Shown here piece after piece: positions 12,801 to 24,237 of a stretch of 64,000 nt of DNA (positions within the stretch are counted from its first letter, which is position 1; every line of letters begins with the position of its first letter). Location of the stretch: positions 186,001 through 250,000 of the forward strand of contig JAKSZP010007901.1 in NCBI GenBank assembly GCA_022478985.1, written 5' to 3'. This stretch comes from Massospora cicadina (lineage: Eukaryota > Entomophthoromycota > Entomophthoromycetes > Entomophthorales > Entomophthoraceae). Below the pieces are notes generated by a model that made no database searches, was not told the DNA's origin, and saw only the letters and a program-made list of their open reading frames with translations. Position numbers and translations under genes: made by a program.

Positions 12801-15173
12801 TCACTTTCTCCAACACTGCAAAGGATCCGCGCGAAATGGACTGTGGGGTTGGGGTAGGACTCTTTGAGGTGGCATTTCTACCGCAGGCCGCGAGTTGCCA
12901 GTCCATGCTGGTGGGCATAGCTCCATTGGGAGCTGAGGGTTGATGCGATAATTCGCTGGTGGAGGTTGGTGGGGGTGCCGCGGAGCCCTGAGTGGGGGTG
13001 GCTGATGAGGGGCACCCTGTGGGAGATGCCTTGCGCTTGGTGAGAGAGGGAGTTGACTCTGGGAGATTGGAGGGGGTGCCCATTGGAAGGGGGCATGAGC
13101 GCGAAGGTATCCCATACCAATAGTGGGGTTAGCTGTTTCAACTGCTAGGCGTAAGGCCTCAGGGGACAGGTCTTGAACGGGAACCCATTGTGTGGGTTGT
13201 GGAATTGCTGCTGCAGCCACGTGGGATCGTTTTTGGCCTGGTTTAGGCCCCTGGGTGGTGGCTAAGAGGGCTTGTTTTTGAGCTGTGCAGCCACTATACA
13301 AGTGTCCAAGGGCGTTACACCATGAACACTGGGGGCGCGCCTGATCAGTGTCGACAAATAAGATCTCAGGGCATGCCCCAACTACCGCCACACGAGGAAT
13401 AACCTCAATGTTGCGGGATACAGTGAGGGAGGGGATGAATGACGCCCTAGCAGTGCGAGCTCTTTGAGTGGGAGCATAGTAAGAGGGGACGCTAAAGTCC
13501 ACTGAAAGAACAGACCCAAACTCCATTAAACCACGATGAAGTGCCAGTTTAAGAGACTCAGGATCAACAGTCGTTGGTAGGTTGGAAAAGGTAACCCATG
13601 AAATTTTCTCCAGGTGAGAGCGTGTGCGGGAGATGCAAAGAGATCTGCGTGGAATAATGACCTGGAGGGTGGCAGCATGGTCAGCAAGGGCAGCTTCAGT
13701 GAAGCCCACATCGATGTAGTTGCCCTCTACTGATTCATGGATGGTGGTGTTAATTGGGAATGTCTCCGCAATCGCTGCAAAGTATGAGAAGTAATCCTCT
13801 GTATAGAATTCAACAGGGTTATGCCCATAATAAAGGCGAATTGCGTGGGAGAGGGTTGAGCGAGGTAAAGCTTTTTGCGCTCTAGTTTCGGCCCATTTCT
13901 TCTTAACATCAGCAATAAACGCCACTTCACGGGGATCAGCTTTGGGTAGCATTGGTGCCAGAGGTTTTTGCCATGCCCCAGTGGCTCCTTTGGTACGTTT
14001 GTGTTTGCTTTGGGCTGCAATTGCAGGTTGAGTGTGAGCTGATGGTTTGGACAAGTTTGCAGAGTTCCCTTGTTTCTGGAATGTTACAGCAGTTGCTGGC
14101 GTCATATTAAATTGAGGGGCGGTTTGTTGGGCCTCGCTAAATTGGGGAGGCCCATCCAGATTGGAATTAACTCCAGCCAGTTGGGAGGAGGGAGATGTTT
14201 CATCACCATCCCAATCTATTTGGGTAAATTCAGCCCGAGTATTTGCTGTGATTTCGTGGGCAAAACTCATTGGCTGATTGGTGAATTGGTCGTTTTCAGC
14301 ATATTGAGATAAAGTGCTGACTTGAGAAGTGCCAATTATGGGGTTTAAATGGAATGGGTGAGATTGGAACTGGTGTGAAGTTCCAAAATCTGAACCATTT
14401 AAATCCCCATTGGGAAGAGTAGATTGTATCAATTTGGTGCTTAGTGAACCAGAATGTGCGGCTAATCCAACCTTACATCCGAGGGTTTGGGGGCCAGGTG
14501 ATTGTTGGGCCTCGCTAAATTGGGGAGTCCCATCCAGATTGGAATTAACTCCAGCCAATTGGGAGGAGGGCGATGTTTCATCACCATCCCAATCTATTTG
14601 GGTAAATTCAGCCTGAGTATTTGCTGTGATTTTGTGGGCAAAACTCATTGGCTGATTGGTGAATTGGTCGTTTTCAGCATATTGAGATAAAGTGCCAACT
14701 TGAGAAGTGCCGATTATGGGGTTTAAATGGGACGGGTGAGATTGGAACTGGTGTGAAGTTCCAAAATCCGAACTATTTGAATCCTCATTGGGAAGAGTAG
14801 ATTGTCCCAATTTGGTGCTTAGTGAACCAGAATGTGCGGCTAATCCAACCTTACATCTGAGGATTTGGGGGCCAGGTAGCTGGGTATCGCATCTCATGGA
14901 GGGAGCCAGAAACACGGCGTCAGCAATAATAGATGGGGCTTAATTAGCTGACACAATGGGGGAGGTGAATGTCTGGATGGGCTGAGTTGCATTCAACTGA
15001 GCAGATGCCATTAAAACAGCGTGGGTGATGGCCTCCTTGGTTGGAGGGGACCCAGCGGGTTGGTGGGAGGCAGCGCACACAGAGCTGTTAGGCGTGCAGG
15101 TTGCAGAAGTGCGATCAGGTGAACTGGCGCTAGTTGGAGTAGCTCCAGGTTGGGGGGTGGTGCCTGCTTTCAT
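12801..15173 (-). pseudogene. LINE-1 ORF1: RNA-binding protein with internal duplication and zinc knuckle
   Basis: The ATG at 15173 is preceded immediately by an in-frame stop, which supports this start. The frame is open to 12801 except for one TAA at 14940-14942, giving 791 codons including the stops. The order is a Ser/Thr/Pro-rich N-terminus, two tandem copies of a 126-residue block (about 14123-14878), a basic linker, an RRM-like segment (VTFSNLPTTVDPESLK, about 13600) and a CX2CX4HX4C knuckle (CSWCNALGHLYSGC, about 13300), then a proline-rich tail. By family knowledge ORF1 binds the element RNA. It is homologous in its RRM-like/knuckle part to LINE-2 ORF1 and to the ORF1-only elements near 30 and 34 kb. 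Confidence 0.87.
14123..14878 (-). repeat. 378-bp in-frame tandem duplication within LINE-1 ORF1
   Basis: Two adjacent units are offset by 378 bp (for example TGTTGGGCCTCGCTAAAT at about 14125 and 14503). They encode near-identical 126-residue blocks, including EFTQIDWDGDETSPSSQLAG. The length is a multiple of three, so the reading frame is kept through both units. Confidence 0.92.
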
Positions 15174-15884
15174 GGCTGCTGCTTAAGAGCGGGTGATTCT
15201 GGTTGACCCTGAGGTGGGTAACTGAGGGTTGCTTCATTTGGGGGTGGTGCTGGCTCGTTTGGCATAGCCTGCAGGTTCTTTTGCGGGGTTTCCCACCATA
15301 TTTGCTAATAGTTTTTGTAAATCTCTTTAGTGGAGCTAAATTTCAGGGTGAATTGATTTTCGAAAAGTGATGCTTAGCAGAAAGAGATCCTTATCATAAA
15401 ATTGGCAATATCCAAGAGATATGTTGACAGATTCGCACAGGGTCCAACCCACTGAGCAAGTAGGAACAATGATATGATTATTGTTGCCCTTTTAACACCA
15501 AATAAACTTACAAAATAATATGGAGCACTAGCTCCCATTACTCCATTATTTAGTCTTAATAATATAGCGGCTTCCTCTAAGTCCGCTGACCTTCAACCTA
15601 TCTAATAACAACCCCTCTTGATCATCTCTTCTTGCCTATATATTGTAGTGACTTCAGATGCTACAACTTGTATGGCTTAGTAATTTAATTCGCCATATCT
15701 TATTGGCTCCATCAATCCTTCATTTGTTGATTTCATAATTGTCTAATTTAAAGCGATTTCCCAATAACCTAATATCGCCTCAATTCACAGCTTCAATTAC
15801 CATGACCAGTTTGATTCTGGCGGATTCCTATTCATTTTGCCATGACAACTGGGGCTATTGTCCAGTCATATCAGAATCGCGACA

Positions 15885-16140
15885 TATACCCTAATTCTTC
15901 TATTTATTTGGCAATTTTTTTTACTTAAAGCACAGTCCATTTGGAAGTTCTTAGTATAAGTTTATTCTGCCATACCATCAATATATAATTACCACTTGAA
16001 GTTTTGGCATTATCAGATGTCTTTTTATAAGCCAAAATTTTCTCTGACGCTTAGCCTCAGATATTACCAATCCACAAGACCTTAAAAGGATTAGGAACCT
16101 TATTTGGGTTTACACCAATTCTATGTAAGAGCCATTATGG
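15885..16140. other. Interval without a gene
   Basis: This short AT-rich stretch between the gypsy A target duplication and the micro-insertion at 16141 has no ORF or repeat that I can assign. Confidence 0.5.
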
Positions 16141-16191
16141 ATACTATCAAAATTTGGGACCATCTAGTACTAAAAAATACTATCAAAATTT
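16141..16191 (+). mobile_element. 21-bp LINE-1 3'-end micro-insertion with 15-bp target duplication
   Basis: The repeat ATACTATCAAAATTT (16141-16155 and 16177-16191) encloses GGGACCATCTAGTACTAAAAA (16156-16176), identical to the terminal 21 bases of LINE-1. It is the longest of the five micro-insertions and the clearest link between the short inserts and the LINE. Confidence 0.92.
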
Positions 16192-16517
16192 CTAAACAAG
16201 ACACTGGGATGATTAAAAATCATGTACTGTTACTGTAATGCATGCATTGCTGGTACTTAGGGCTTAAATTTCTGAGTTCCTACTAGTCTATAATCATCAT
16301 TAAGGAACTTATATCGCATAGTATTGCTTTACTTGAATCTAGAATACAACGTTAGAGTCTGACCTATTATTCATCGCCATAATATTACTTCATAAGATTT
16401 CAAAAAGGGTTTTATGAACTTATACTGGGGTCTCACCAGATTAGTTGTAGGCTTTCCAAAATCTTTGGACACTCAAGTTGTTGTCTGAATGTAGTTAATA
16501 TTGTATATAGAATTAGT

Positions 16518-17250
16518 TGTATAGGCTTTTGCTTTTTCAAAACCCTAGCTTTGTTTAAGGCTCACTGGTGCTATCAGCATAAGATTTGACAATATAAAAA
16601 AGCAGGAGTTGTGAATCTTACAACTGCTGTTAAATTCTTTAGGGGAGATTTCTGTACCACTTATATAAATATAGGAAAGTTTAAACTAAAAAAGAGGTTT
16701 TTGATAGTTTATTAGTGGCAGCACAAGGGTAAATAGAGAACCCTGTTACAATCAGCTGCTTAGCATTTTAAATTAATTTGGGCTTGGAATGAGGTAGGTA
16801 TAATTTGATATTAACTTCAAGCCTATTTAGAAAATATGGGCTGTCAACCTATCAGAGCTTTTGAACTCACCTTGCTTCACTAAAATGGCTGATGGAGGGT
16901 AAATTGTAGACAAGATGAACCTGTGGGGTAATGATTAGATATATTTAAACCAATCACTATGAGAGAAAATAGTTGCACCTTGGGGGGCTCATGCCAAGCC
17001 TATAAAAGGGGTGGTCACCGCTTAGATGCTTGAGATGAAATAAGTAGGCTGGTGAGAAACCTCTGATGAACTCCCCTGATTTTGCTGCATAGTCAGTGAA
17101 ATTTTCTTGCCCAAACTTGTGCTATTTGGCTTAGTATTATTAGTAATTGTAATGCCCTGATTCAAAGGGTTCCACTGAGAATTAGCCAGGGCTTTTAGCC
17201 AATTTCATCCATATTGTGAGCCAAAGCACTCTTACTACAATATCAGACTT
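16518..17250 (-). repeat. Solo LTR of gypsy family B, reverse orientation
   Basis: The segment aligns by eye with the LTR at 44214-44986 and with the reverse complement of the gypsy B LTRs. Shared blocks include an ACAACTGCTRTTAAA box near 16620, CTATAAAAGGGGTGGT near 17000 and the GCATRGTCAGTG block near 17090. No adjacent coding sequence is present on either side, so this is a solo or truncated LTR. Boundaries are approximate and I could not confirm a target duplication. Confidence 0.7.
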
Positions 17251-17379
17251 GTAATTATCTAAAATGCTTCACTTTTTTTATTATGTGATTCCTGAGAGTA
17301 GGGATACTAGAAATGATTCAAACTATGTCTTTTATCTATATACAAGTGAAATTTACCTGGCATTGTTTGGGTTTATTTA

Positions 17380-17475
17380 TAAGCTCACACTGACATAGCC
17401 TATAGGCTGTGCCAGCACTACCCTTGAGCCACTCAGACTAACAGCTCCGCTGTTGCCCTTGTGGGTGGTGAGCTG
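17380..17475 (+). repeat. Hairpin-rich repeat module, copy 1
   Basis: The block GCCACTCAGACTAACAGC followed by CCGCTGTTGCCCTTGTGG recurs at 28010-28050 and, diverged, at 28150-28190. It contains the perfect stem AACAGC/GCTGTT (17440-17454) with a three-base loop, and just upstream the self-complementary AGCCTATAGGCT. The family is unidentified. Confidence 0.7.
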
Positions 17476-17567
17476 ATTATCCTAACTTTACTGTATACTT
17501 AAAATTTGAACACTAATTTTTATTTAGTTTTAGGTGAGCAATTTGGTGAATTTTTCAATAAAATTTG

Positions 17568-17705
17568 TTAATTCACACCCACTCACCCAAATAGATTGAA
17601 CCTATCAGACCCAATAATTTCATATTTGATAATATTTGACAATTCACACACAATTACCCAAATAGATTAAAGCTATCAGACTTTAAGGTTTCAGATGTCA
17701 GTCAG
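17568..17705 (+). repeat. Two-copy tandem repeat, period about 70 bp
   Basis: AATTCACACCCACTCACCC...ATAGATTGAACCTATCAGAC near 17571 is repeated with changes near 17640 (AATTCACACACAATTACCC...ATAGATTAAAGCTATCAGAC). No coding role is evident. Confidence 0.75.
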
Positions 17706-17709
17706 TCTG

Positions 17710-18309
17710 TCAGCACATCAGAAAATGTGTTTTATTAACTAGATACCTTACTGCTGTCATAATCTATTAAATTCAAGCTCATTAAGGATGTATTATATAG
17801 GATAACAAGAATATCCTATCCTCACTTATAATGATGTTAAGGCTGGTTGGGGCATGTATTACAGCTGTGTTCCCTTTTGCAGAAGGACATGGGTCTTGAA
17901 AGTTCTAGATGATATGCCCTTTGGATCTGCAGCTATAGTAGAACAGATCTGGAGAAACATTTTCTACTTAGATATATCCTTAGTGCCTTCACCCCCTAAA
18001 TTAAATTTAAATGTCTGATTCTTTACCTTTTTAGTATTAGGGAAACTTTTTATAGGTTTATATTGGTATTATATGAACTATATTGAGTAACAAGTAGCTA
18101 TAAAAACTAATTAAAGTGAGTGTTTGATCAATATTTTAAAATATAGTATGATGAAGAAATTTAAACATTTATCTGTCATGGTATGCAATAGGAGTGTTAA
18201 CACATGACCTTCCTATATCAGTTCCTTAATTTAGCTTCTTTGATTTTATAAAACCTATAATATTATTATTCTGTAGTAGATAGTTCCAGTATGCAGTTTA
18301 CAAAAAATG
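17710..18309. other. AT-rich interval without a gene
   Basis: No ORF, LTR or SINE tail is recognisable between the tandem repeat and the LINE-2 target duplication. Confidence 0.5.
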
Positions 18310-18477
18310 TGGTATTTAACTGATTTTTATTTAACTGAAGTAAGCCAACCAGGGGACAGACATTACCAAATATACGTTAAACTAAGAGAATAACCAACAG
18401 TTATAAAATTGGGCACCCCAGGGTACTCAAGTTACCCCTGTTGCCAGTGGAACTGCCAGGTATGGGGGGTTGGTGCA

Positions 18478-21400
18478 CTACTCTGAGGGGGTTTTCCCTA
18501 CTATGGAGCAGGTGTGAAGGAAAGGGTCTGTGTGGAGGAACCAGAGTGGGAACCATGATTCTATGAGCGCTTTTTGTCTTGGTCTCATATATCCATAGAG
18601 CCAGGCTTGGAAGTGCTCTAGTAAGTGGACATGAAATCTGTTAATAATCCCATGAATGGTTGGGACCGTGCCCTTGAATGCATCTAATGCAATTGTGTTT
18701 ATTGTCCATATTGCAATGGGTATTATTAGGGAATGGAGTGTGAATGGGATTGGTGACTTGATCTGGAGCGCGAAGATGTTCTTTGATATCGAGAATTCCT
18801 GTTTGTTTTGAATCTTGAGAAGGCGTGCGACTTCCTGCCATATACCTTTGGTTGGGGGCATGTTTCTAGGCGGTGATGTAGGGATCCCTCCCCTCCACAT
18901 ACTGAACATGTTTTGTGGAGGGAGTTGGAACAATCCAATGTCCTATAGGTCCTTCTCAGACAGTGCCAAGCGTTTGCTCTTATCCTTGGCTGTAGGAGTG
19001 GGTGGTGTGTCATTTTCCACATTGCCTTCTGTGTGGTTAAATCATAGGGAATGTCCAACATATCTAGGTATTCTATACTAGCTATGTTTGGGGTTGTTGC
19101 GAGGATATTTTTCTGGGGGTGGTTTTCTGGGTTTCTTAATCTGAATTGGGGGCTGGGTCATCCCTTCCCTGTATAGTACCTGTGTTCTCTATGGTCCATC
19201 CCATATGGCGGATAGTTTGGAGGATATGTTTGAAATGAGGGGAGGCTCCATGCGGTCCCGTTGCAGTAGGGTGCTTGGCAAGGTATGAAAGTAGTCTGGG
19301 TGGACTATGTAGCTTTGTTAATTTGAGCGCCTGTGCAAAGTTAGTCCTTGCTGCTCTGGACCAATGTTGTTGCAGGAGGTCTGGAGCAAGTACTTCCTTT
19401 ATCCATGTACCTAGAATGTGATTGGCATGGCTTTCAAAATCTATTAGTCCCATGCCTATGCTTGAGCGTGGGCCAAATAGTGTTTCCATCTGTATAGGAG
19501 GGTGAGAGCCAGGCTACAGCCAGCCCTGGATAAGCGCGCGGATTGAGGTTATAAAGGTAGGTGAGAAGGCAATCGCGTGGGCCTGGTACTACAGTATTGG
19601 GTGGATGAGCGAGTTAGCAACTGTAACTCATCCTGTTAATCTTGGGGTTCTTCCCTTGAGGGAGGCGACACGTTTGGATACCCTTTGTAACAAGTTACTT
19701 TTCCATTGTCTCATTAGCATATCTCCCTGATTCTAGCCAGATTCCAAGGTGTCAGACAGGAGTGGTGGTGGGAGGTGTTGCAAAGGGTAAAATGATTGGT
19801 TTTTTTTCTTCATGTGTTAGTATGAGGTTCTGATGTTGTGGCCCAATTGTTTGTGTATTTGCCTAAGAGGATGATTTCTGTCTTTCTTTTGTTGAGCGAT
19901 GCATTGCTCACCTTGGAGTATTCCTCTAGAGTGCATTCCAGCTGTCGGGCATCTTCATTGTTTGCTATACCTGCTATGCAGTCATCCATAAAGGCAATAT
20001 TTTGACTGTTGGTTGTCATTGTGCAGTTATCCCCATGAGACGTGAGTCAGTTACTCGGAGGAGTGGGTCAAAGCTGAAATTGTATAGCAGTGGGCTGAGG
20101 GAATCCCCTTGTTTAAGCCCTCTGTGTGGTTTAATCTTGTTTGTTAGGAATCCAGGGCCGCATACAGCCATGATTGCAGATTCTGTTAGGAGCATCACCC
20201 ATTTTATGAATCTTGGTGGGAGTTTGAAGGCATGTAGACATTCTTTTAGGTATGGCTAGCTAACACGGTCATACGCCTTTTCCTGATCCAAGAAGACCAG
20301 GAAACCAGTTTCTTTGGATTGGCAAATATTTGCAACAGAGTGAATGTTGTTCCAGACTGAACACCCTGGTATAAACCCAAACTGGTTGGGTGATAGGACG
20401 TCATATGCAATTGCACCTAATCTGGCTGCTAAAATTTTTGTTAGAATTTTTGTGTCAGTGTTGGAGAGTGCATTGGGCACCAGTTGGCCAGGTCCAACAT
20501 GTCACCCTTTTTATACAAGGTTATAACTTAGGATTCATGACCTCCTGGTAATAGGCGTGTTTCCAACAAGCTCTGGTTCATAGACGCCAATAGGAGGGGG
20601 GCGATTTGTTAAAAATATTTTTGTAAAATTCGTAGGGTATCCCATCAGACCCTGGGCATTTCTTATGTGGTGCACCACGAATTGTCTCCCAAAGCTCCTT
20701 CTGTGTAATAAGGGATAGTATATTGTAATTTGGTGGTGTACTTTGTATCTCAGCAGTTTAAATAAATTCTTTAATTTTTTGTGAATCTGTTGCCATTTCA
20801 CGATAAAATTTGGTATAATAGCGGTGTACTTCCGCCTTGACCTCCTCAGGGTCAGTTGCCATGGTGCCGTTGGTCTTGCGGACCTGTGTGCACGTGGGCT
20901 GGTTTCTGTGGGAGTGGAATTGGCAGAAAAAGTATGTCAAACAGGTTTCACCTTCCTTTATGAACTTACCTTTGTTCAATACTTTGATTCTGTGTTGGTG
21001 TTCAAAGATGAGGTTGTTAAGTCAGGCAGAAATTTCTGCCCATTTGCATCCCCAGTTAGGGCTATAGCTAGATCTCAGAGTATTTATTTCCAGGTGGTCT
21101 AGTTCCGCCAAGGTAAACTTGATTGTGGCTGTGTCCGTGGTGTACTTGCGTGATGCAATATGTCAGGTTTTGTTGATTAAATCCTTTTGAAATTTTCCCA
21201 TGTTCTGATGGAATCTGAAGTGAATGGGGCTGTGAATTCTGGGTTTGTAGCCTTGTTTTCGACTCAGTCAGATATCTCAGGCAATTTTATATTTTCCAGA
21301 TGAAGCTTTCTCCAAGGTGACACCTGTGTGTGTGATTGGGTTGGCGCTAACTGCACTGTAACTAATCAGTGGTCAGAAAAATTTATCTTTTTTGTTATAA

Positions 21401-22034
21401 ATTTGGATATTCTTGAGCGGTGGGATTGCAGGATGAGGATGTGGTCAATGCTACTCATCAATATGAGTGCTCCATTGCGTATGTTGGGCCATGTCATGTG
21501 GGTAAGGAGTGGTGAACTGGGGGGAAGAGCATCCTGTAAGCCAAGAGATGCCTTCATTGTGTGATATTCAATGTGTCCAGGTGGGTATCCCTTGGGATTA
21601 TGCCATCAATCTGTATTGGGGTTATCCCAGCAGTTGAAATCACCTAACATAATGGTATCTGGTGGGAGGGTGAGAGTAGAAATGTTTTCAAAAAATCATT
21701 TTCTCTCAGTTGCAGTGCACGGTGCACAGATACATGCTATCAAAATTATTTTCTCTTGGCATGTGATTGTTGCTACCAGGACTTGACCGTGCAAGTGTGA
21801 TGACAAATTTGTAATTTTAAATTTTTTGCTGTTTCAGATGATCACCCCACAGTGAGATGTCCATACTGATTGTGATAGTGTGACCCTGGTTGGCCAGGAT
21901 TCTTCTTCCCCTTGTAGACAGTGGGTTTCTTGGATGGCCAAGATGTCTACAAAAGGTTTTTGCAGGAATTCCAGCTTTTTGGCTTGGGATATATGAGCCC
22001 TGGCTCTTGCGATGTTTAGTGTCCCTATTGACAC
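18478..22034 (-). pseudogene. LINE-2 ORF2: endonuclease/reverse transcriptase, heavily broken
   Basis: The endonuclease N-terminus is at 22034-21834 (TLNIARARAH, DILAIQETHCL) and its C-terminal motif at 21557-21366 (SIDHILI, FSDHWLV). Reverse transcriptase motifs follow: SNTDTKILTKILAARLGA, FLDQEKAYDRVS (20256-20480), GLKQGDSLSPLL (20016-20198) and the catalytic FMDD at 19981-19992. A zf-RVT-like finger (CSVCGGEGSLHHRLETC) lies near 18900. Several frameshifts and stops separate these fragments. The gene directly follows ORF1 with about 18 bp between them. Confidence 0.87.
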
Positions 22035-22052
22035 TGAGGTGCCTGCAGTGCC

Positions 22053-23468
22053 TCAGGAGTGGTTGGGAGGGCCCTCTGGCCCTATCCCACCATGGCTCAT
22101 TTTGGCCATGCTCTTCATCTGTACTCCAACTCTTTCACTGCCATTGTTGGTTCCCTTGATCTGACCCAATGATTTAAGGAAATTGCAGTTTTTTGCATTT
22201 GCATCAAATTTTCCTGCACAGAGCTCATGTTGATTTGATGTGGATTGTTGATTGGATTTTATATTTTTGAGGTTCAACTTTATTGAATTGTGCACTGCAT
22301 TTTCACCCAAATTGCAGTTGCATTGTTCCTCAGTATGTGCATGACAGATGTCGCTTTGTGACTCAGTCCAGTTACTGTGAAAATTTTCAACCTGGGCATA
22401 TTGTTCTGATTGGTTGGTTTGGTAAATATCCAAAATATCCTCCCAAATTTGTCCGTGGTTAATGGCAGACTCTGCATGTGCTGCTGCTTCAGCTGCTGCT
22501 TGCTTGCGGGCTTTTTGTACCACTTTACATTATTTACTTGTAACTGGGTCCACAATGGAGTATAGTCCATCTTCATCCCAGCAGAATGGGTGGTGACCAT
22601 CAGTCATTTTGGCGAAGTTTTTATTATCTTCATCCATTGCTTCCTCACAAAAATCATTTTCCATTAAGCCCTCTTTCACAGGGAATGCATGTTCCTTGTG
22701 GCCCAGTGAGCCACAGTAGTTGCAAATAAGCGGTGCACATTCTGGTGTAACTTGGAATATGGCCAACTGGTCCTCATCTGCAAAGTGAAATTCTTCTGTG
22801 CAGGGAATTCTGGATAAATCCTCTTCCACTTCTGGGAAGGGGTTGATTATGGCAATAGCTTTGCCTGTGCACAGGTCAGGCATCAAGTGAAATTGCTGTA
22901 ATTTGAGTTGTTGAATTTCTCCATAGGCCACAAGACCTTTGCGGAGCTCCTCCTTGATTACCTTATGAGGAAGGTTGGTGGGGAGCAAGTCAAAAGAGAT
23001 GAACAAAGTTTTTACTTTGTTCCATCTGGTGCGCACGGTGTGCACAATTTTTTTGCCCTTGAGGAGGGCAATTTCCACACAGATTTTTGCTGCAGCATCA
23101 GCTTCATCAGCTGTTTCAAAACCAATATCAATCCAGCTGTGGCCCATGTTGTTGGTAGCTACATACACCACATGAGGGAAAAGTGAGGGCTGTGCCTCAC
23201 ATGTTTTCTCCCACAGGGTTGGTGACTCATCCCCAAGGAAGAGTCTGATCCTGTGCTCCACCTTTGACAAGAGTTAGTTGAATTTAATGTACATATATTG
23301 TGTGTGCTTTACAGTAGATACCATAAACCCAGATGGTGTCTGAGTTTGCAATTTTTTATGGATTGGGTTCCTGGTCCCCCTCCAAGTGTTTCTTGCCCTT
23401 AGTTGCATCTTTAAGCTCGCTGCGATGCTCACCCATGTTGTATTATTTTTGTTGATAAAGTCACCCAT
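22053..23468 (-). pseudogene. LINE-2 ORF1 with RRM-like region and zinc knuckle, two in-frame stops
   Basis: One frame runs from the ATG at 23468 to 22053, interrupted only at 23274 and 22530, about 472 codons. It has an RRM-like part (LPTNLPHKVIKEELRKGLVAYG near 22960), a knuckle (CNYCGSLGHKEHAF near 22720) in which the last cysteine position reads Ala-Phe, an Ala/Glu-rich helix (about 22500) and an Asn/Gln-rich tail. Homology to the ORF1-only element near 30.5 kb is clear (IPSHLPPQVLYDQLVAGLMAYG; CSLCFGLNHAKRAF). The role is binding of element RNA. Confidence 0.85.
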
Positions 23469-23563
23469 CTTTCCTGTGTGTGATTATCCAAATTTGCTGT
23501 TCAAATTGAATCGTAGTAACTAAAGTGGTTGTTATGAGAAAGAAAAGCTGGTATTTAACTGAT

Positions 23564-23734
23564 AATATGGATTTTCTAAATAGTTCATAGTGATCTAGAC
23601 TACCTGAACCAAACTATTCTAAGTCTTCCTGCTAATTACCCTATGAACTATTAAAATTCTGAAATTAGTATCAGGTTGCTTCTTCACCCTCCAGCAAGAC
23701 AGCCACTTGTTCCATATTATACTCTTTCAGAATA
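23564..23734. other. Unassigned short interval
   Basis: AT-rich sequence between LINE-2 and a SINE; no feature was seen. Confidence 0.5.
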
Positions 23735-23745
23735 TTTAAATTTTT

Positions 23746-23920
23746 ATCTAAAATAACTGAGGTGGATTGAACTTGGGACAAATATAATGCACTGAGATTT
23801 TTTTAGCCAGCACAGGTTTCTAACTTGTGTTGAACAAAACCAGCACTAGAGTGATCTAGTACTAAAAAAAACCAGCACTAGAGTGGAAGCAGGAGTTATT
23901 CTGCCAGGCTAACCACTCTT
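23746..23920 (-). mobile_element. tRNA-derived SINE, minus strand, hit by a micro-insertion
   Basis: On the minus strand the element starts with a pol III A-box-like GGTTAGCCTGGCAG (about 23915), continues to a B-box-like GTTAGAAACC (about 23815) and ends in TTTGTCCCAAGTTCAATCCACCTCAG. It matches the opposite-strand SINE at 24238-24347. Flanking TTTAAATTTTT at 23735-23745 and 23921-23931 is a plausible target duplication in an AT-rich context. The LINE-1 micro-insertion at 23854 and its duplicated target lengthen this copy. Confidence 0.72.
23836..23885 (+). mobile_element. 14-16-bp LINE-1 3'-end micro-insertion inside a SINE
   Basis: AAAACCAGCACTAGAGTG is present at 23836-23853 and 23868-23885, with ATCTAGTACTAAAA between. 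The exact boundary within the A run is ambiguous, so the target duplication is 14-18 bp. The host SINE's match to its sister copy shows which sequence was duplicated. Confidence 0.9.
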
Positions 23921-24036
23921 TTTAAATTTTTTTAAATTTAACTTTAATAAACTCATCTTTTAGCAAATATTTCTATAAAATTGGAGGAAAAAGTTATTTT
24001 ACAAGAGATACATAAACATCACTAAACGCCAGAAAA

Positions 24037-24088
24037 GTGATGTATACTTACTTTTTTTTAGTACTAGATGGGTGATGTATACTTACTT
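24037..24088 (-). mobile_element. 18-bp LINE-1 3'-end micro-insertion, minus strand
   Basis: GTGATGTATACTTACTT at 24037-24053 is repeated at 24072-24088. The insert TTTTTTAGTACTAGATGG (24054-24071) is the complement of CCATCTAGTACTAAAAAA, the exact LINE-1 end. Confidence 0.92.
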
Positions 24089-24237
24089 CAGGGTTATCTA
24101 CTTTGGTATATGATCACCAGTTGTTATATCATTTGTAATTATGATAAAACTTTAAAGCCTTGAGTATAAAATTGTAGATTGATCTAAAATTATCAGTATT
24201 GCTATTATTCAAATTCCACTTAAATTATATCTAAAAA

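Larger units (their letters stand above)
8936..15396 (-). mobile_element. LINE-1: APE-type non-LTR retrotransposon, apparently full length
   Basis: This 6461-bp insertion is flanked by the 16-bp duplication TAAAATTGGCAATATC. On the minus strand it has ORF1 (15173-12801), ORF2 (12538-8991) and a 3' end reading GGGACCATCTAGTACTAAAAAA at 8936. The A tail, target duplication and two-ORF layout are those of a LINE with an apurinic-endonuclease domain. Both ORFs hold a few breaks, so this copy is inactive but well preserved. It is more GC-rich than its surroundings. Confidence 0.94.
3537..15884 (-). mobile_element. Ty3/gypsy retrotransposon A, interrupted by LINE-1
   Basis: Two LTRs in the same orientation (3537-4029 and 8915-15884, the latter split) flank decayed gag-pol on the minus strand. 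The 5-bp target duplication TATAC is intact at 3532-3536 and 15885-15889. On the minus strand the upstream LTR ends at 8915 and is followed by a primer-binding site reading TTGTGCTCACTACAGG. A polypurine tract (complement of TTACCCCCCTTTG) abuts the downstream LTR at 4030. Without LINE-1 and its duplicated target the element is about 5.9 kb, normal for Ty3/gypsy. Domain order on the minus strand is gag, protease, reverse transcriptase, RNase H, integrase. Confidence 0.93.
8915..15884 (-). repeat. Gypsy A 5' LTR, split by LINE-1
   Basis: The LTR runs 8915-8935, is broken by LINE-1 (8936-15396), and resumes with the duplicated target at 15397 to end ATCGCGACA at 15884. The 16-bp sequence TAAAATTGGCAATATC is present on both sides of the LINE (8920-8935 and 15397-15412), which fixes the insertion point within the LTR. 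Confidence 0.93.
18325..23548 (-). mobile_element. LINE-2: non-LTR retrotransposon, full-length but decayed
   Basis: This 5224-bp insertion is flanked by the 15-bp duplication TGGTATTTAACTGAT (18310-18324 and 23549-23563). On the minus strand it carries ORF1 (23468-22053) and ORF2 (22034-18478), followed by a 3' tail whose complement reads TTTATTTAACTGAAGTAAGC at 18325 onward. The tail differs from that of LINE-1 but matches the ends of the ORF1-only elements and SINEs elsewhere in the window. ORF2 has many more breaks than in LINE-1, so this is an older copy. Confidence 0.92.
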
